DNA from: Polaribacter filamentus
Lineage (GTDB): Bacteria > Bacteroidota > Bacteroidia > Flavobacteriales > Flavobacteriaceae
NCBI RefSeq assembly: GCF_002943715.1
Contig: NZ_MQUA01000013.1
Span: 427,001 to 491,000, forward strand
Reading direction: 5' to 3'
DNA length: 64,000 nucleotides
Part shown: in pieces, positions 1 through 8,021 of the stretch
Numbering within the stretch: position 1 is the stretch's first letter
How the letters are laid out: the number at the start of each line of letters is the position of its first letter
Program-made: the position numbers and the translations under genes
Notes under the pieces: generated by a model
Database searches by the model: none
Told to the model about the DNA's origin: nothing
What the model saw: only the letters and a program-made list of their open reading frames with translations

Positions 1-1
1 A

Positions 2-61
2 GAAGGAACAAGTTCCAATATTAAAATATCAAGTACAATACATATTTCATTAGGAGATTAG
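2..61 (+). CDS. Possible C-terminal tail of an upstream gene (partial)
   Basis: One forward frame is open from the window edge to a TAG at 59-61 and would encode about 19 residues ending in STIHISLGD. The other two forward frames close earlier. A promoter-like -7 box for the next gene follows directly, which fits a gene ending here. Nineteen open codons can occur by chance and no family can be assigned. Confidence 0.3.
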   Translation, partial: EGTSSNIKISSTIHISLGD

Positions 62-70
62 TTAGCATTA

Positions 71-78
71 TAAATTTG
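71..78 (+). promoter_or_regulatory. Putative -7 box (TAAATTTG) upstream of the SbtA-like gene
   Basis: The octamer fits the Bacteroidetes -7 consensus TAnnTTTG. No clear TTG lies at the expected -33 distance, so support is partial. Transcription would start around position 84, leaving a leader of about 65 nt. Confidence 0.3.
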
Positions 79-148
79 AATTAATTGGTAGGGAAATTTT
101 TTCTTGTAAAAGGTTTCTCTGCTTTTTTTTACGCTCAAACTTTAATTT

Positions 149-1111
149 ATGGATTTTCATTATTTACTAGATAATTTAACAAACCCAGCATTGTTATTTT
201 TCTTTTTAGGCTTAATTGCCGTAAACTTAAAAAGCGATTTAAAAATTCCAGAGAACTCCTCTAAATTTATTTCTCTCTATCTTTTATTAGCAATTGGTTT
301 TAAAGGAGGTCAAGAATTAGCTCATAGTGTTATTACATCAGAAATCATTTGGTCTTTATTTTTTGGGGTTTTGTTAGCATTAATAGTACCTATTTATTGC
401 TACTATATTTTAAGACTTAAGCTAAGTGTAGAAAACTCAGGTGCAATCGCTTCTGCTTATGGTTCTGTTAGTGCGGTAACTTTTGTAACGACTATCTCTT
501 TTTTAGAAATGTCTAACATTGCTTTTGGCGGACATATGTTAGCAGTTATGGCTCTAATGGAGGCTCCCTCTATAATTGTTGGTGTGTTATTAATCGCAAT
601 CTATAACAAAGACAAAAAGAACAGAACTTCTTTTAAAAGTGTAGTTCATCATTCTTTAACAAATGGAAGTGTGGTTTTAATTTTAGGTAGTTTATTGGTC
701 GGGTATTTAACAAATGATGCTCAAGCAGCAGGAATTAAGCCATTTACAACAGATCTTTTTAAAGGTTTTTTAGCAGTTTTCTTATTAGATATGGGAATTA
801 CTAGTGGTGGGAAACTAAAAGCTCTAATTAAAAAAGGCTGGTTTGTATTATCTTTTGCAATTATAATTCCGATTTTAAATGGTTGTTTAGTCGCAGTAAT
901 TAGCGGTTTGTTCATGGAAGAAGTTGGTAATAGGTTATTAATGGCTATTTTAGCAGCAAGTGCATCTTATATAGCAGTGCCTGCTGCAATGAAATTGTCA
1001 GCTCCTCGAGCAAATCCAAGCCTTTATATTTCTATGGCACTAGCTATTACTTTTCCATTTAATATTACCATTGGCATGCCTTTTTATTTATATATTATTG
1101 GACTTTGTTAA
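149..1111 (+). CDS. SbtA-family sodium-dependent bicarbonate transporter
   Basis: A 320-residue polytopic inner-membrane protein with about ten hydrophobic segments, recognised as the SbtA/DUF897 family (Sbt_1). Supporting features are the N-terminal NLKSDLKIP segment, the GFKGGQELA motif and the two-fold pattern of helices, the second half carrying DMGITSGGKL. Characterised cyanobacterial SbtA imports bicarbonate with sodium. Substrate in this organism is inferred from the family only. Length is slightly shorter than cyanobacterial SbtA (about 370), as is usual for the heterotrophic branch. It starts at ATG 149 and stands alone. No PII-like SbtB partner is visible on either side, which is odd compared with cyanobacteria. 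Confidence 0.8.
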   Translation: MDFHYLLDNLTNPALLFFFLGLIAVNLKSDLKIPENSSKFISLYLLLAIGFKGGQELAHSVITSEIIWSLFFGVLLALIVPIYCYYILRLKLSVENSGAIASAYGSVSAVTFVTTISFLEMSNIAFGGHMLAVMALMEAPSIIVGVLLIAIYNKDKKNRTSFKSVVHHSLTNGSVVLILGSLLVGYLTNDAQAAGIKPFTTDLFKGFLAVFLLDMGITSGGKLKALIKKGWFVLSFAIIIPILNGCLVAVISGLFMEEVGNRLLMAILAASASYIAVPAAMKLSAPRANPSLYISMALAITFPFNITIGMPFYLYIIGLC

Positions 1112-1459
1112 CATTATAATTTAGTTTTTCCATACGCTGAGGGCCTTTTGAATCTAGGTGATGTTTTTTCTATTTCTTTTAAGCTTCTTCTCGATAGAAT
1201 TTTATATATTCCTTATAAACTTTCTAGAAGTTATGCTTAAAATGGGTAAGAAAATCAATAGTTATTCGCCTGCTTTTAATAGCAAACGCAAATTATCAAC
1301 CTACAAATAGTTGCGCTAAAAGCAGTTAGACTTGCTGGGTTCGCGATTTAATGACATGTTTGAGCTCTTTTTTAGTTGGCTGTTTGAGTGAATTTGCAAA
1401 AAAAACGAATTTATATAAACAACAAAACAAAAAAAAGCCAGTAATGAAAGCAAGACCTT
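1112..1459. other. Intergenic region with no gene recognised
   Basis: About 350 nt between the SbtA-like gene and the promoter of the CBS gene. I see no ORF with family character, no tRNA and no clear terminator hairpin. The stretch around 1270-1345 is less AT-rich than its surroundings and may be residual coding DNA, but no reading frame in it makes sense. Confidence 0.5.
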
Positions 1460-1490
1460 TTGGGAACGCACAAAAAATAAATTACATTTG
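1460..1490 (+). promoter_or_regulatory. Bacteroidetes-type promoter of the cystathionine beta-synthase gene
   Basis: TTG at 1460-1462 and TACATTTG at 1483-1490 are separated by 20 nt, matching the Bacteroidetes sigma-A consensus TTG-N19/21-TAnnTTTG. The start codon at 1509 follows after only 18 nt, so the leader is very short. Confidence 0.6.
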
Positions 1491-1508
1491 CACTTGTAAA
1501 ATCACGAA

Positions 1509-2879
1509 ATGAAGTACGCAGAAAATATATTAGAAACTATTGGGAACACACCTTTAGTAAAATTGAATGTTTTAACAAAAGAATTGCCTTGTTTGGTGCT
1601 TTCTAAATACGAAACTTTTAACCCAGGAAACTCGGTAAAAGATAGAATGGCAGTGCAAATGATACACGATGCAGAAGCAGATGGACGCTTAAAACCTGGT
1701 GGAACAATTATTGAAGGAACTTCTGGAAATACAGGAATGGGCTTGGCTTTAGCGGCAATTGTAAAAGGCTACAAATGTATTTTTGTAATGGCCGACAAAC
1801 AATCTAAAGAAAAGATAGATATTTTAAGAGCAGTTGGTGCAGAAGTAGTGGTTTGCCCTACAAACGTTGAACCCAGCGACCCACGTTCTTATTATTCGGT
1901 TTCTAGAAGATTGGGAGAGGAAACTCCGAATTCTTGGTACGTAAATCAATATGACAATCCTAGTAATTGTAAAGCACATTTTTTAAGTACAGGTCCAGAA
2001 ATTTGGGAACAAACGGAAGGGAAAGTTACACATTTTGTAGTTGGAGTAGGAACAGGTGGAACAATTTCTGGTGTTGGAAGTTATCTAAAAATGAAAGCTA
2101 AAGAAGCAGGGACGACTGTGAAAATTTGGGGAATTGATACTTACGGTTCCGTGTTTAAGAAATATCATGAGACAGGTATTTTTGATGAAAATGAGATTTA
2201 TCCTTATATAACAGAAGGAATTGGAGAAGATATTTTACCTAAAAACGTAAATTTTGGAGTTATTGACGGTTTTACAAAAGTAACCGATAAAGATGCTGCA
2301 ATTTACACGCAACGTTTAGCAAAAGAAGAAGGTATGTTTTTAGGAAACTCTGCTGGAGCTGCTGTAAAAGGGTTGCTACAATTAAAAGAACACTTTACAA
2401 AAGACGATGTGGTAGTGGTTTTATTTCATGATCATGGAAGTAGATATGTTGGTAAAATGTTTAATAATGATTGGATGCGAGATAGAGGATTTATTGAGGA
2501 AGAAATTAAAACTGCTGCAGATTTAATTAAAAGCCATGATAATACTCCGATGATTACGGCTCAAACAGAAGAGTTGGTTTCGCATGCAATTGAGCGAATG
2601 AAAACGTTTAAGATATCACAGATACCAGTAAAAGATGCGCACGGCTTTGTAGGTTCAATAGATGAATCTGTTTTGTTATATCATTTTATTGCCGATAAGG
2701 ATATTGCAAAAAAACCATTGAAAGGAATTATGGGCAAACCTTATCCAATCGTGAAAAAATCTACCAAACTAGAAGTAATTTCTAAATTGATAACGAAAGA
2801 AAATCAAGCGGTTTTGGTAGATTTAGAAAATGGAAATCATCAAATAATAACTAAATACGATATTATTAGTGCTATGTAG
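1509..2879 (+). CDS. Cystathionine beta-synthase / cysteine synthase with C-terminal CBS domains
   Basis: A 456-residue cytosolic PLP enzyme of fold type II. The catalytic domain covers about residues 1-330, with the Schiff-base lysine in NPGNSVKDR (Lys44), the substrate-binding loop EGTSGNTGMG (about 69-78) and the phosphate-binding loop GVGTGGTISGVG. A CBS-domain pair, about residues 340-456, follows and in the family is a regulatory, nucleotide- or SAM-binding module. The reaction is condensation of serine (or O-acetylserine) with homocysteine (or sulfide), placing it in transsulfuration or cysteine synthesis. Catalytic choice between the two cannot be read from sequence alone. The start is supported by the promoter 18 nt upstream. 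It is monocistronic. Confidence 0.85.
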   Translation: MKYAENILETIGNTPLVKLNVLTKELPCLVLSKYETFNPGNSVKDRMAVQMIHDAEADGRLKPGGTIIEGTSGNTGMGLALAAIVKGYKCIFVMADKQSKEKIDILRAVGAEVVVCPTNVEPSDPRSYYSVSRRLGEETPNSWYVNQYDNPSNCKAHFLSTGPEIWEQTEGKVTHFVVGVGTGGTISGVGSYLKMKAKEAGTTVKIWGIDTYGSVFKKYHETGIFDENEIYPYITEGIGEDILPKNVNFGVIDGFTKVTDKDAAIYTQRLAKEEGMFLGNSAGAAVKGLLQLKEHFTKDDVVVVLFHDHGSRYVGKMFNNDWMRDRGFIEEEIKTAADLIKSHDNTPMITAQTEELVSHAIERMKTFKISQIPVKDAHGFVGSIDESVLLYHFIADKDIAKKPLKGIMGKPYPIVKKSTKLEVISKLITKENQAVLVDLENGNHQIITKYDIISAM

Positions 2880-3062
2880 GTTTTAATAATTAAATCGAAT
2901 ATTTACTGCCTTCATGGTTAATTTTATTCGAATCAACGAAATTTATTGATGATAAACTCATATTTACAATGTATTTAATGATACAAAGAAATTTTGTGAT
3001 TTTTTATTGTTCTTAAAGAATTAAGAAGTATTTATCTTTACAAGATTTGGCACCAGTGTAAA

Positions 3063-4076
3063 TTAAAAGTTTACTCCTAACGGTTTGAAAATATATTCTT
3101 TATCGTTTTGTTTGATGTACATTTCTTTACAGTTAGACGGATGCATAAATGTATGATTTAGGCTGAAGTTAAAAGAAGGGTCATTCGCAGTAAAATAACC
3201 TTCAAAATCTTTCTTTCCCTTTAAAGTATGTCTGGATATTTTATAATTTAAATGATCTAATTTTTCATCAATATGAAACCAAGCGCCACTTCCAATGCCA
3301 GAAAGCCAAGTGCCTTGGTTTAAATTAAAGTATTTAAAATCAGGTAATTCGGTGCCTATTAAATTGAGCTCAATATCAAACTTTTTAAAAAAGGTTGCCT
3401 TATATTCTTTTAAAATGGATCTATTTTTATAAATCTCTATTTTTTGATTTTTTACGTTGTAAACTTTGTTAACGGTTTTTCCTTTTAATGTATTTCCAAT
3501 AGGGCTTGGAGTTAGTAAATAAGAACTTTTTAGTTTTAAAGTAATTATTCTATTCGTGCAAGAATTTATAAGGGTATCAGTTACAAATCGAGCACAATTA
3601 CTGGCTTTTTTTATAAAAACACCGTAAGGATATTCTTTTTCATCAACTAATTTATGTATAAATTTGATAGCATTATCATAATTAATTTTGTGATTTATAC
3701 TGGCAATTAACCGTCCTTTTCCATGAGTTTTTTCAGGATGTTTTTCTAACCATAATAAAATACTATCTAAGTTTGAGATTCTATTATTTTTAAACCTTGC
3801 TTCTAAAGGGATATGAAGTTCTGGGTCTGTTTCAGAAGACCGAACTCGGCCATTTCCATAGGAAGTTATATACCTGCCAAAATCAAAATATTTAACTTCG
3901 GGCTCATTTTTCTTTATCAATAATAATGCTGCATGTCCTGCTTGAACAGCATGGGCATTTCCAATACCAATTTTCGGCCAAATTTTACTGGAAGGTTCCC
4001 AATAAGTTGGCCTTACAATGGTATCCGGATAAGATATAATAACTATAATCGCATTTTCTGCTACACTATTTTTCAT
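3063..4076 (-). CDS. Permuted papain-like (DUF6695-like) hypothetical protein
   Basis: A 337-residue protein without a signal peptide or membrane segment. The N-terminal half has two landmarks of circularly permuted NlpC/P60-like or LRAT-like papain folds: a histidine strand HAVQAGHAALLLI (about residues 42-54) and, later in the chain, a nucleophile-type helix start SNCARFVTDTLI (about 158-169). The C-terminal part (about 200-337) looks like a beta-rich domain. I believe this corresponds to the flavobacterial family DUF6695, whose function is unknown. Catalysis (amidase, peptidase or acyltransferase) is inference from the Cys/His order. It precedes the DUF6095-murQ pair but lies downstream in transcription, separated by 54 nt, so it may be the last gene of that operon. 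Confidence 0.5.
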   Translation of the reverse strand: MKNSVAENAIIVIISYPDTIVRPTYWEPSSKIWPKIGIGNAHAVQAGHAALLLIKKNEPEVKYFDFGRYITSYGNGRVRSSETDPELHIPLEARFKNNRISNLDSILLWLEKHPEKTHGKGRLIASINHKINYDNAIKFIHKLVDEKEYPYGVFIKKASNCARFVTDTLINSCTNRIITLKLKSSYLLTPSPIGNTLKGKTVNKVYNVKNQKIEIYKNRSILKEYKATFFKKFDIELNLIGTELPDFKYFNLNQGTWLSGIGSGAWFHIDEKLDHLNYKISRHTLKGKKDFEGYFTANDPSFNFSLNHTFMHPSNCKEMYIKQNDKEYIFKPLGVNF

Positions 4077-4130
4077 TCAAACATGTTTTTTTTGAATCAA
4101 AACTTTTGATAAATTTTTAGTTCTAGTAAT

Positions 4131-4376
4131 TTATTTGCTTGTAAAAATCGCGTCTTTAAGAATCCTAAAAGTTTTAAAAGCGAAGATAATAGTGAAAATT
4201 AACGACGCTAAGCCAGCTAAAATGATAGCATATGCAATATATATATATGGAGCTTCCGTAAATCTATTCAAAGCCTTAAACCCCATGGTAGTGATGATTG
4301 GTGAAGCAATAAAAAATAGTACTAAAATTCCCAATCTAATTAATGCTTTACTTAATAAATTTACGTCTGTACTCAT
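4131..4376 (-). CDS. Small two-helix membrane protein (DUF6095 family)
   Basis: An 81-residue protein with two transmembrane segments (about residues 15-34 and 45-70) and a short basic tail. It fits the DUF6095 family, found in Flavobacteriia directly after murQ. Its ATG overlaps the murQ TGA in an ATGA arrangement (4373-4376), so translation is probably coupled. Function is unknown. A link to cell-wall recycling is inferred only from this conserved neighbour. Confidence 0.65.
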   Translation of the reverse strand: MSTDVNLLSKALIRLGILVLFFIASPIITTMGFKALNRFTEAPYIYIAYAIILAGLASLIFTIIFAFKTFRILKDAIFTSK

Positions 4377-5185
4377 TTTTTATAATTTTGAATAACATTT
4401 CTTACACTTCCAAATTTTTGTAATAATTTACGAGCTTCTTTTTGGTCGATATTTAATTCCTTAACTATCATTTTTTCACCCCTGTCAATCAATTTATTGT
4501 TGGATAATTGCATATCCACCATTTTATTGCCTTCTACCTTACCTAATTGAATCATTGTGGCAGTTGAAATCATATTTAAAACTAGTTTTTGTGCAGTTCC
4601 TGCTTTCATTCTGGAACTTCCGGTAATAAACTCTGGGCCAACAACAACATCAATAGGGAATTTTGCAGTTAAGGTTAAAGGACTATTTTGATTGCAAGAA
4701 ATAGAACCTGTAATAATGTTGTGTTCATTGCATTTTTCTAAAGCAGCAATTACGTAAGGGGTTGTGCCAGAAGCAGCAATACCTATAACAACATCTTTGT
4801 CAGAAATAGAATGTTCTTGCAAATCTAACCAACCTTGATTTTTAGAATCTTCGGCGAATTCCACAGCTTTTCTAATAGCATAATCTCCACCAGCAATTAA
4901 ACCAACAACCAATTCATGGGGAACACCAAAAGTTGGCGGACATTCCGAGGCGTCTAGAACTCCTAACCTTCCAGAAGTGCCTGCGCCAATATAAAAAAGT
5001 CTTCCACCAATTTTTAATTTTTCAACAATTTGTTCTGTTAATTTTACTATTTGTGGTAAAGATTTTTCTACCGCTAAAGGAACAGTCTTGTCTTCACTAT
5101 TAATATTTCTTATTATTGAAGATATCGACATCATTTCTAGATGATTGTATTTCGAATCTTGCTCTGTGGTTTTTATAAATTTCAT
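4373..5185 (-). CDS. murQ: N-acetylmuramic acid 6-phosphate etherase
   Basis: A 270-residue SIS-domain enzyme that cleaves the D-lactyl ether of MurNAc-6-phosphate to give GlcNAc-6-phosphate during peptidoglycan recycling in the cytosol. Family signatures are YIGAGTSGRLGVLDASECPP (about residues 66-85), the ITGSSRMKAGTAQK motif (about 188-201) and the C-terminal helical part. Length is a little under the usual ~300 because the C-terminal UBA-like extension is short. It heads a unit with DUF6095. A TATTTTTG -7 box at 5191-5198 lies only 5 nt before the ATG, suggesting a leaderless or nearly leaderless message. Confidence 0.92.
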   Translation of the reverse strand: MKFIKTTEQDSKYNHLEMMSISSIIRNINSEDKTVPLAVEKSLPQIVKLTEQIVEKLKIGGRLFYIGAGTSGRLGVLDASECPPTFGVPHELVVGLIAGGDYAIRKAVEFAEDSKNQGWLDLQEHSISDKDVVIGIAASGTTPYVIAALEKCNEHNIITGSISCNQNSPLTLTAKFPIDVVVGPEFITGSSRMKAGTAQKLVLNMISTATMIQLGKVEGNKMVDMQLSNNKLIDRGEKMIVKELNIDQKEARKLLQKFGSVRNVIQNYKK

Positions 5186-5190
5186 TATAT

Positions 5191-5198
5191 CAAAAATA
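5191..5198 (-). promoter_or_regulatory. Putative -7 box of murQ
   Basis: Reading on the minus strand, TATTTTTG matches TAnnTTTG and sits 5 nt upstream of the murQ ATG. No matching -33 TTG is visible at 19-21 nt, so the call is weak. Confidence 0.3.
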
Positions 5199-5246
5199 CA
5201 TTTTTTTTATAAACCATAGTTTTAAACTTATTGATTTGTGCTTGAA

Positions 5247-6231
5247 TAAATAAATTTTATTGAGTTATACGCTTAGCGTCTGTTTTATTTGATTTTGATA
5301 TATTGGTTTACTTTCTACCATTCTATTAATCGTTTTATGAAATATGCTGGTTTTAAATTGAGATCGATTAATTCTAAAACAAAACTCATCAAAGTATGCT
5401 TGAATATGCCATTTACTTACATGGGTTGGTATTGCTCTCAACCATGACTTAACTTGCATAATCACAATGTGTAATTGTTTGAAATTAGCACCATTATTAC
5501 TATATATTTGGTCAATGTCATACATCTCTTTTAAAGGTTGGTAACCTCTCCATTTATCAGTTACTATTTTAGCAGATGTACTTATATGCTCTTCAAATAT
5601 CGGGGTTAATGATTTTGCAGAATAGTCTTTGATGGATCTGATATAAACTCTTTTAACTTTATTGCCATCTGTTAATTCTACTGCGATAACAGCCTTTTTC
5701 TTTTTCGTATCATAACTTCTTCCTTGTTTGCCTTCTTCTTTCCCTCCAACAGTAAATTCATCAACATGGATTAATTTCTCTAAAGGATATTTTTGACTGC
5801 TTTTCATTGCTTTACGCACTTTTTGCATGAAATACCACGCTGTTCCTTGGCGAATGCTAAAACGTTTTCCCATTTGAATACTTGAAATACTTTTACTACT
5901 TGTACTCATTTCAAAAACCACACAAAAGGCTTTTTGCAATCCAAATTTAACTTTATGAAATAAGGTGTTTGCAGTGGCGCTTTCTACGTGTTGACAGTTA
6001 TAACAATGGTATCTATAATCTACTTTTTCACAGCCTTTGGTATGACCACATTTCATACAAGTAAATCCATCTTGCCATTTTATTTTGGCTAAATACGCTT
6101 TACACGCAGCATCATTTGGTAATTCTTTTATAAAGTTTAGTATATCTTGACCTTCAAATTGTTCCATATCTCTTGTTTTAAAGGTTATAATATACGGAAA
6201 TTAAATGACTAACTCAAAAATTTTATATTAG
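5247..6231 (-). mobile_element. IS1595-family insertion sequence (approximate limits)
   Basis: The element is defined by its transposase. Imperfect inverted sequences flank it: about 5247-5267 against the reverse complement of about 6209-6230, sharing TTGAGTTA and an A/T-rich outer part. The match is not good enough to fix the ends. An 8-bp word GTTTTAAA occurs at 5219-5226 and 6231-6238, the size of an IS1595 target duplication. Its left copy lies about 20 nt outside the left inverted repeat, so the two clues disagree. Limits are therefore only estimates. Confidence 0.45.
5265..6167 (-). CDS. IS1595-family transposase, apparently intact
   Basis: A 300-residue DDE-type transposase. An N-terminal zinc ribbon uses Cys37, Cys40, Cys55 and Cys58. 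The catalytic core shows HVDEFTVGG (Asp136), VTDKWRGY (Asp204) and the C-terminal YFDEFCFRINR segment with a candidate third acidic residue, Glu261, all typical of the IS1016/IS1595 group. No frameshift or in-frame stop is visible and the length is normal for the family, so it may be active. It separates murQ from the genes to its right. A second, heavily degraded IS1595 transposase of a different subtype lies at 23610-23978. Confidence 0.88.
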   Translation of the reverse strand: MEQFEGQDILNFIKELPNDAACKAYLAKIKWQDGFTCMKCGHTKGCEKVDYRYHCYNCQHVESATANTLFHKVKFGLQKAFCVVFEMSTSSKSISSIQMGKRFSIRQGTAWYFMQKVRKAMKSSQKYPLEKLIHVDEFTVGGKEEGKQGRSYDTKKKKAVIAVELTDGNKVKRVYIRSIKDYSAKSLTPIFEEHISTSAKIVTDKWRGYQPLKEMYDIDQIYSNNGANFKQLHIVIMQVKSWLRAIPTHVSKWHIQAYFDEFCFRINRSQFKTSIFHKTINRMVESKPIYQNQIKQTLSV

Positions 6232-6264
6232 TTTTAAATGAGTAATTTATATATAGATTTTATT

Positions 6265-6875
6265 CTAAAAGCCTTCTTTTTTTAATTCGGATAATTCCTT
6301 TTTAGTAAAATGCGCTTTAATTAAACTCATTTTTTGTTCGTCTTTTTTTCTAGAATACACCCAGCCGTATAATTTCCCCATATATTTTCTATAGTGAAAC
6401 CATTTTCCTTCGGGATTTATATTTCCATTATATCTAAAATCTTTCCAATATTGAATTCTATCAAGATCTGTTTCAGGTTTTGTCCATTTCCTTTTTTCAT
6501 TAAATCTTTTTCCCAAAGTTTATTTATTTGCTCTATGGTTTGCTCTTTTAGTAATCCTTTTCTAGGTAAAATATAAGCATTAAATCTTGTGATAAATTGC
6601 TGCTTATTTGGTTTTTTCCGTGTTGAAAGTTGTAAAATGTATTTTTCTAAATAGTCTTCAGGTTTTTTGCTATACATTTTAAAATTGATACCTAAACTTT
6701 CTATTTTTTCAATTAATTCAATTTTATTACTTCTTTTTGCAGAAGTTAGAAAAGTACCTAAACCTTTATTTTTGTATTTAAACCGATGATTTACTTGAAT
6801 TTTAACGCCTTCTTTAATAGCTTCTTGCAATAATTTAAGCCATTCATTTTCCTTTATTTTGTTCTTTGATTCCAT
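6265..6875 (-). pseudogene. Hypothetical gene split by a -1 frameshift at an A6 run
   Basis: Two overlapping minus-strand frames (6417-6875 and 6265-6516) read as one protein of about 203 residues if one nucleotide is added in the A run at 6492-6497: the first frame reaches LMKK and the second continues RKWTKPETDLDRIQYWKDF. The N-terminal part (KGLGTFLTSAKR ... IESLGI) weakly resembles helicase-associated (HA) repeats, and I cannot name the family. The run followed by G forms A6G, a known slippery sequence for -1 frameshifting in some insertion sequences, so programmed frameshifting is possible though simple decay is likelier. It lies next to the IS1595 element and may be accessory DNA. Confidence 0.55.
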
Positions 6876-7183
6876 TTTAGAAAGATAATTTTATTTATAA
6901 CTGAACTCTCAACTTATCCGACAGGCTTTTCTTTAAGATTACTCGTACTTTTATGTGAAGTTGGTTACTTTTTTCTGTGGTAAGAATTTACTATTTAAAT
7001 TCGGGAACCGTCAAAAAGACAACCAGTTTAAGTTTTGTTAAATATAGTAATTTTTAATATATGGAGTTGTATTTAATTTCTTATTAATTGAAAACGAGTC
7101 ATAATTTTTTTGTTTCATTATAAATAGTAGCAACCTGTTTTGAGTTCTCAAATTATTAACAGCCATGAAATTAAAAAATATTT
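6876..7183. other. Intergenic region, nothing recognised
   Basis: About 300 nt between the split hypothetical gene and the DUF4249 gene. No ORF with family character, no RNA gene and no strong hairpin was seen. A terminator for the TonB receptor/DUF4249 unit would be expected near 7100-7180 but I cannot point to one. Confidence 0.4.
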
Positions 7184-8014
7184 CTAGTTTTTCTGAACCA
7201 AATCTACTGTAAAAGTGTCTGTTTCTGAAATATGAAAATATCCTAAAGGAAAATTATCTTCGTTTGTTGTATTAATCATATTCCCTAATAATGAAGAAGG
7301 AACGGACTCAAAAGGACCACCAGAATTTTGTCCGCTTTGATTAACCAAAACTCTAAAATAAGAAAAATAGTCTTTAGATATTCCAGACATTTTTAGAGTT
7401 ACTGTCTCAGGAAGTACTAATTCGTCTTCTTGATAAAAGAAAGAAAAGTTATATTCAGCACCATTAAAAAAACGGTCGTCAATGGTTAGAAATAAATCTT
7501 TGCTAAAATCAAATAAATAATAATTTTCTACAATCGGTGCATCAAAAAATGATACTTTTAACTCTGTTTCTTTTCCAGAAAAAAGTGTTTGATCACCTTG
7601 AAAAACGTCAATAAATGGGGTCGATTTCACTTTAGTTGCAACTCCTTTATAAGTTTCGTTTTTATAAATTATCGTTAACTCATAGGCTTTATTATCCGCA
7701 GGTATAAAAGGGGTTATAGGTTCGAAACTTCCATCAGCATTCGAATCAGAAAAAACAATAATTGTATTGTTTGATAAATCAGTTAAAAATACAATTGCAT
7801 TTGTTACAACAGGTATTATTTCATCAAAATAATCAGCAGACGAGGTCAATTTTACATTTACTTTTGCAGTTACAGGGCTTTTATCAAAAAAGATTTCAAA
7901 AGAAGCATCAATAATTAATTTTGGTTCAATCGAGGGGACATCAATTTCTACTACTTTTTCACAACTTGTAAAAAGAAAAATTAATAAAACGGAGAGTATA
8001 TATAGTTTTTTCAT
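7184..8014 (-). CDS. DUF4249 outer-membrane-associated lipoprotein
   Basis: A 276-residue lipoprotein with a lipobox near residue 18 (FLFTSC|EKVVEIDVP). Mature Cys18 would be lipidated and exported, as usual for DUF4249 proteins, which accompany TonB-dependent receptors in Bacteroidetes and probably act as a surface or periplasmic accessory of uptake. I take ATG 8012-8014 as the start. A TTG six bases further upstream could also serve but gives an unlikely MIMKK leader. The gene begins 7 nt after the receptor's stop codon, so the two form an operon. The C terminus (about residues 215-276) is the characteristic FRVLVNQSG and FGYF-like region of the family. The cognate ligand is unknown. Confidence 0.75.
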   Translation of the reverse strand: MKKLYILSVLLIFLFTSCEKVVEIDVPSIEPKLIIDASFEIFFDKSPVTAKVNVKLTSSADYFDEIIPVVTNAIVFLTDLSNNTIIVFSDSNADGSFEPITPFIPADNKAYELTIIYKNETYKGVATKVKSTPFIDVFQGDQTLFSGKETELKVSFFDAPIVENYYLFDFSKDLFLTIDDRFFNGAEYNFSFFYQEDELVLPETVTLKMSGISKDYFSYFRVLVNQSGQNSGGPFESVPSSLLGNMINTTNEDNFPLGYFHISETDTFTVDLVQKN

Positions 8015-8021
8015 TATCAAT

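Noticed and set aside
1260..1345. Possible structured RNA upstream of the CBS gene
   Set aside because: The stretch is less AT-rich but lies before the mapped promoter, so it is not in the leader, and no riboswitch core was recognised.
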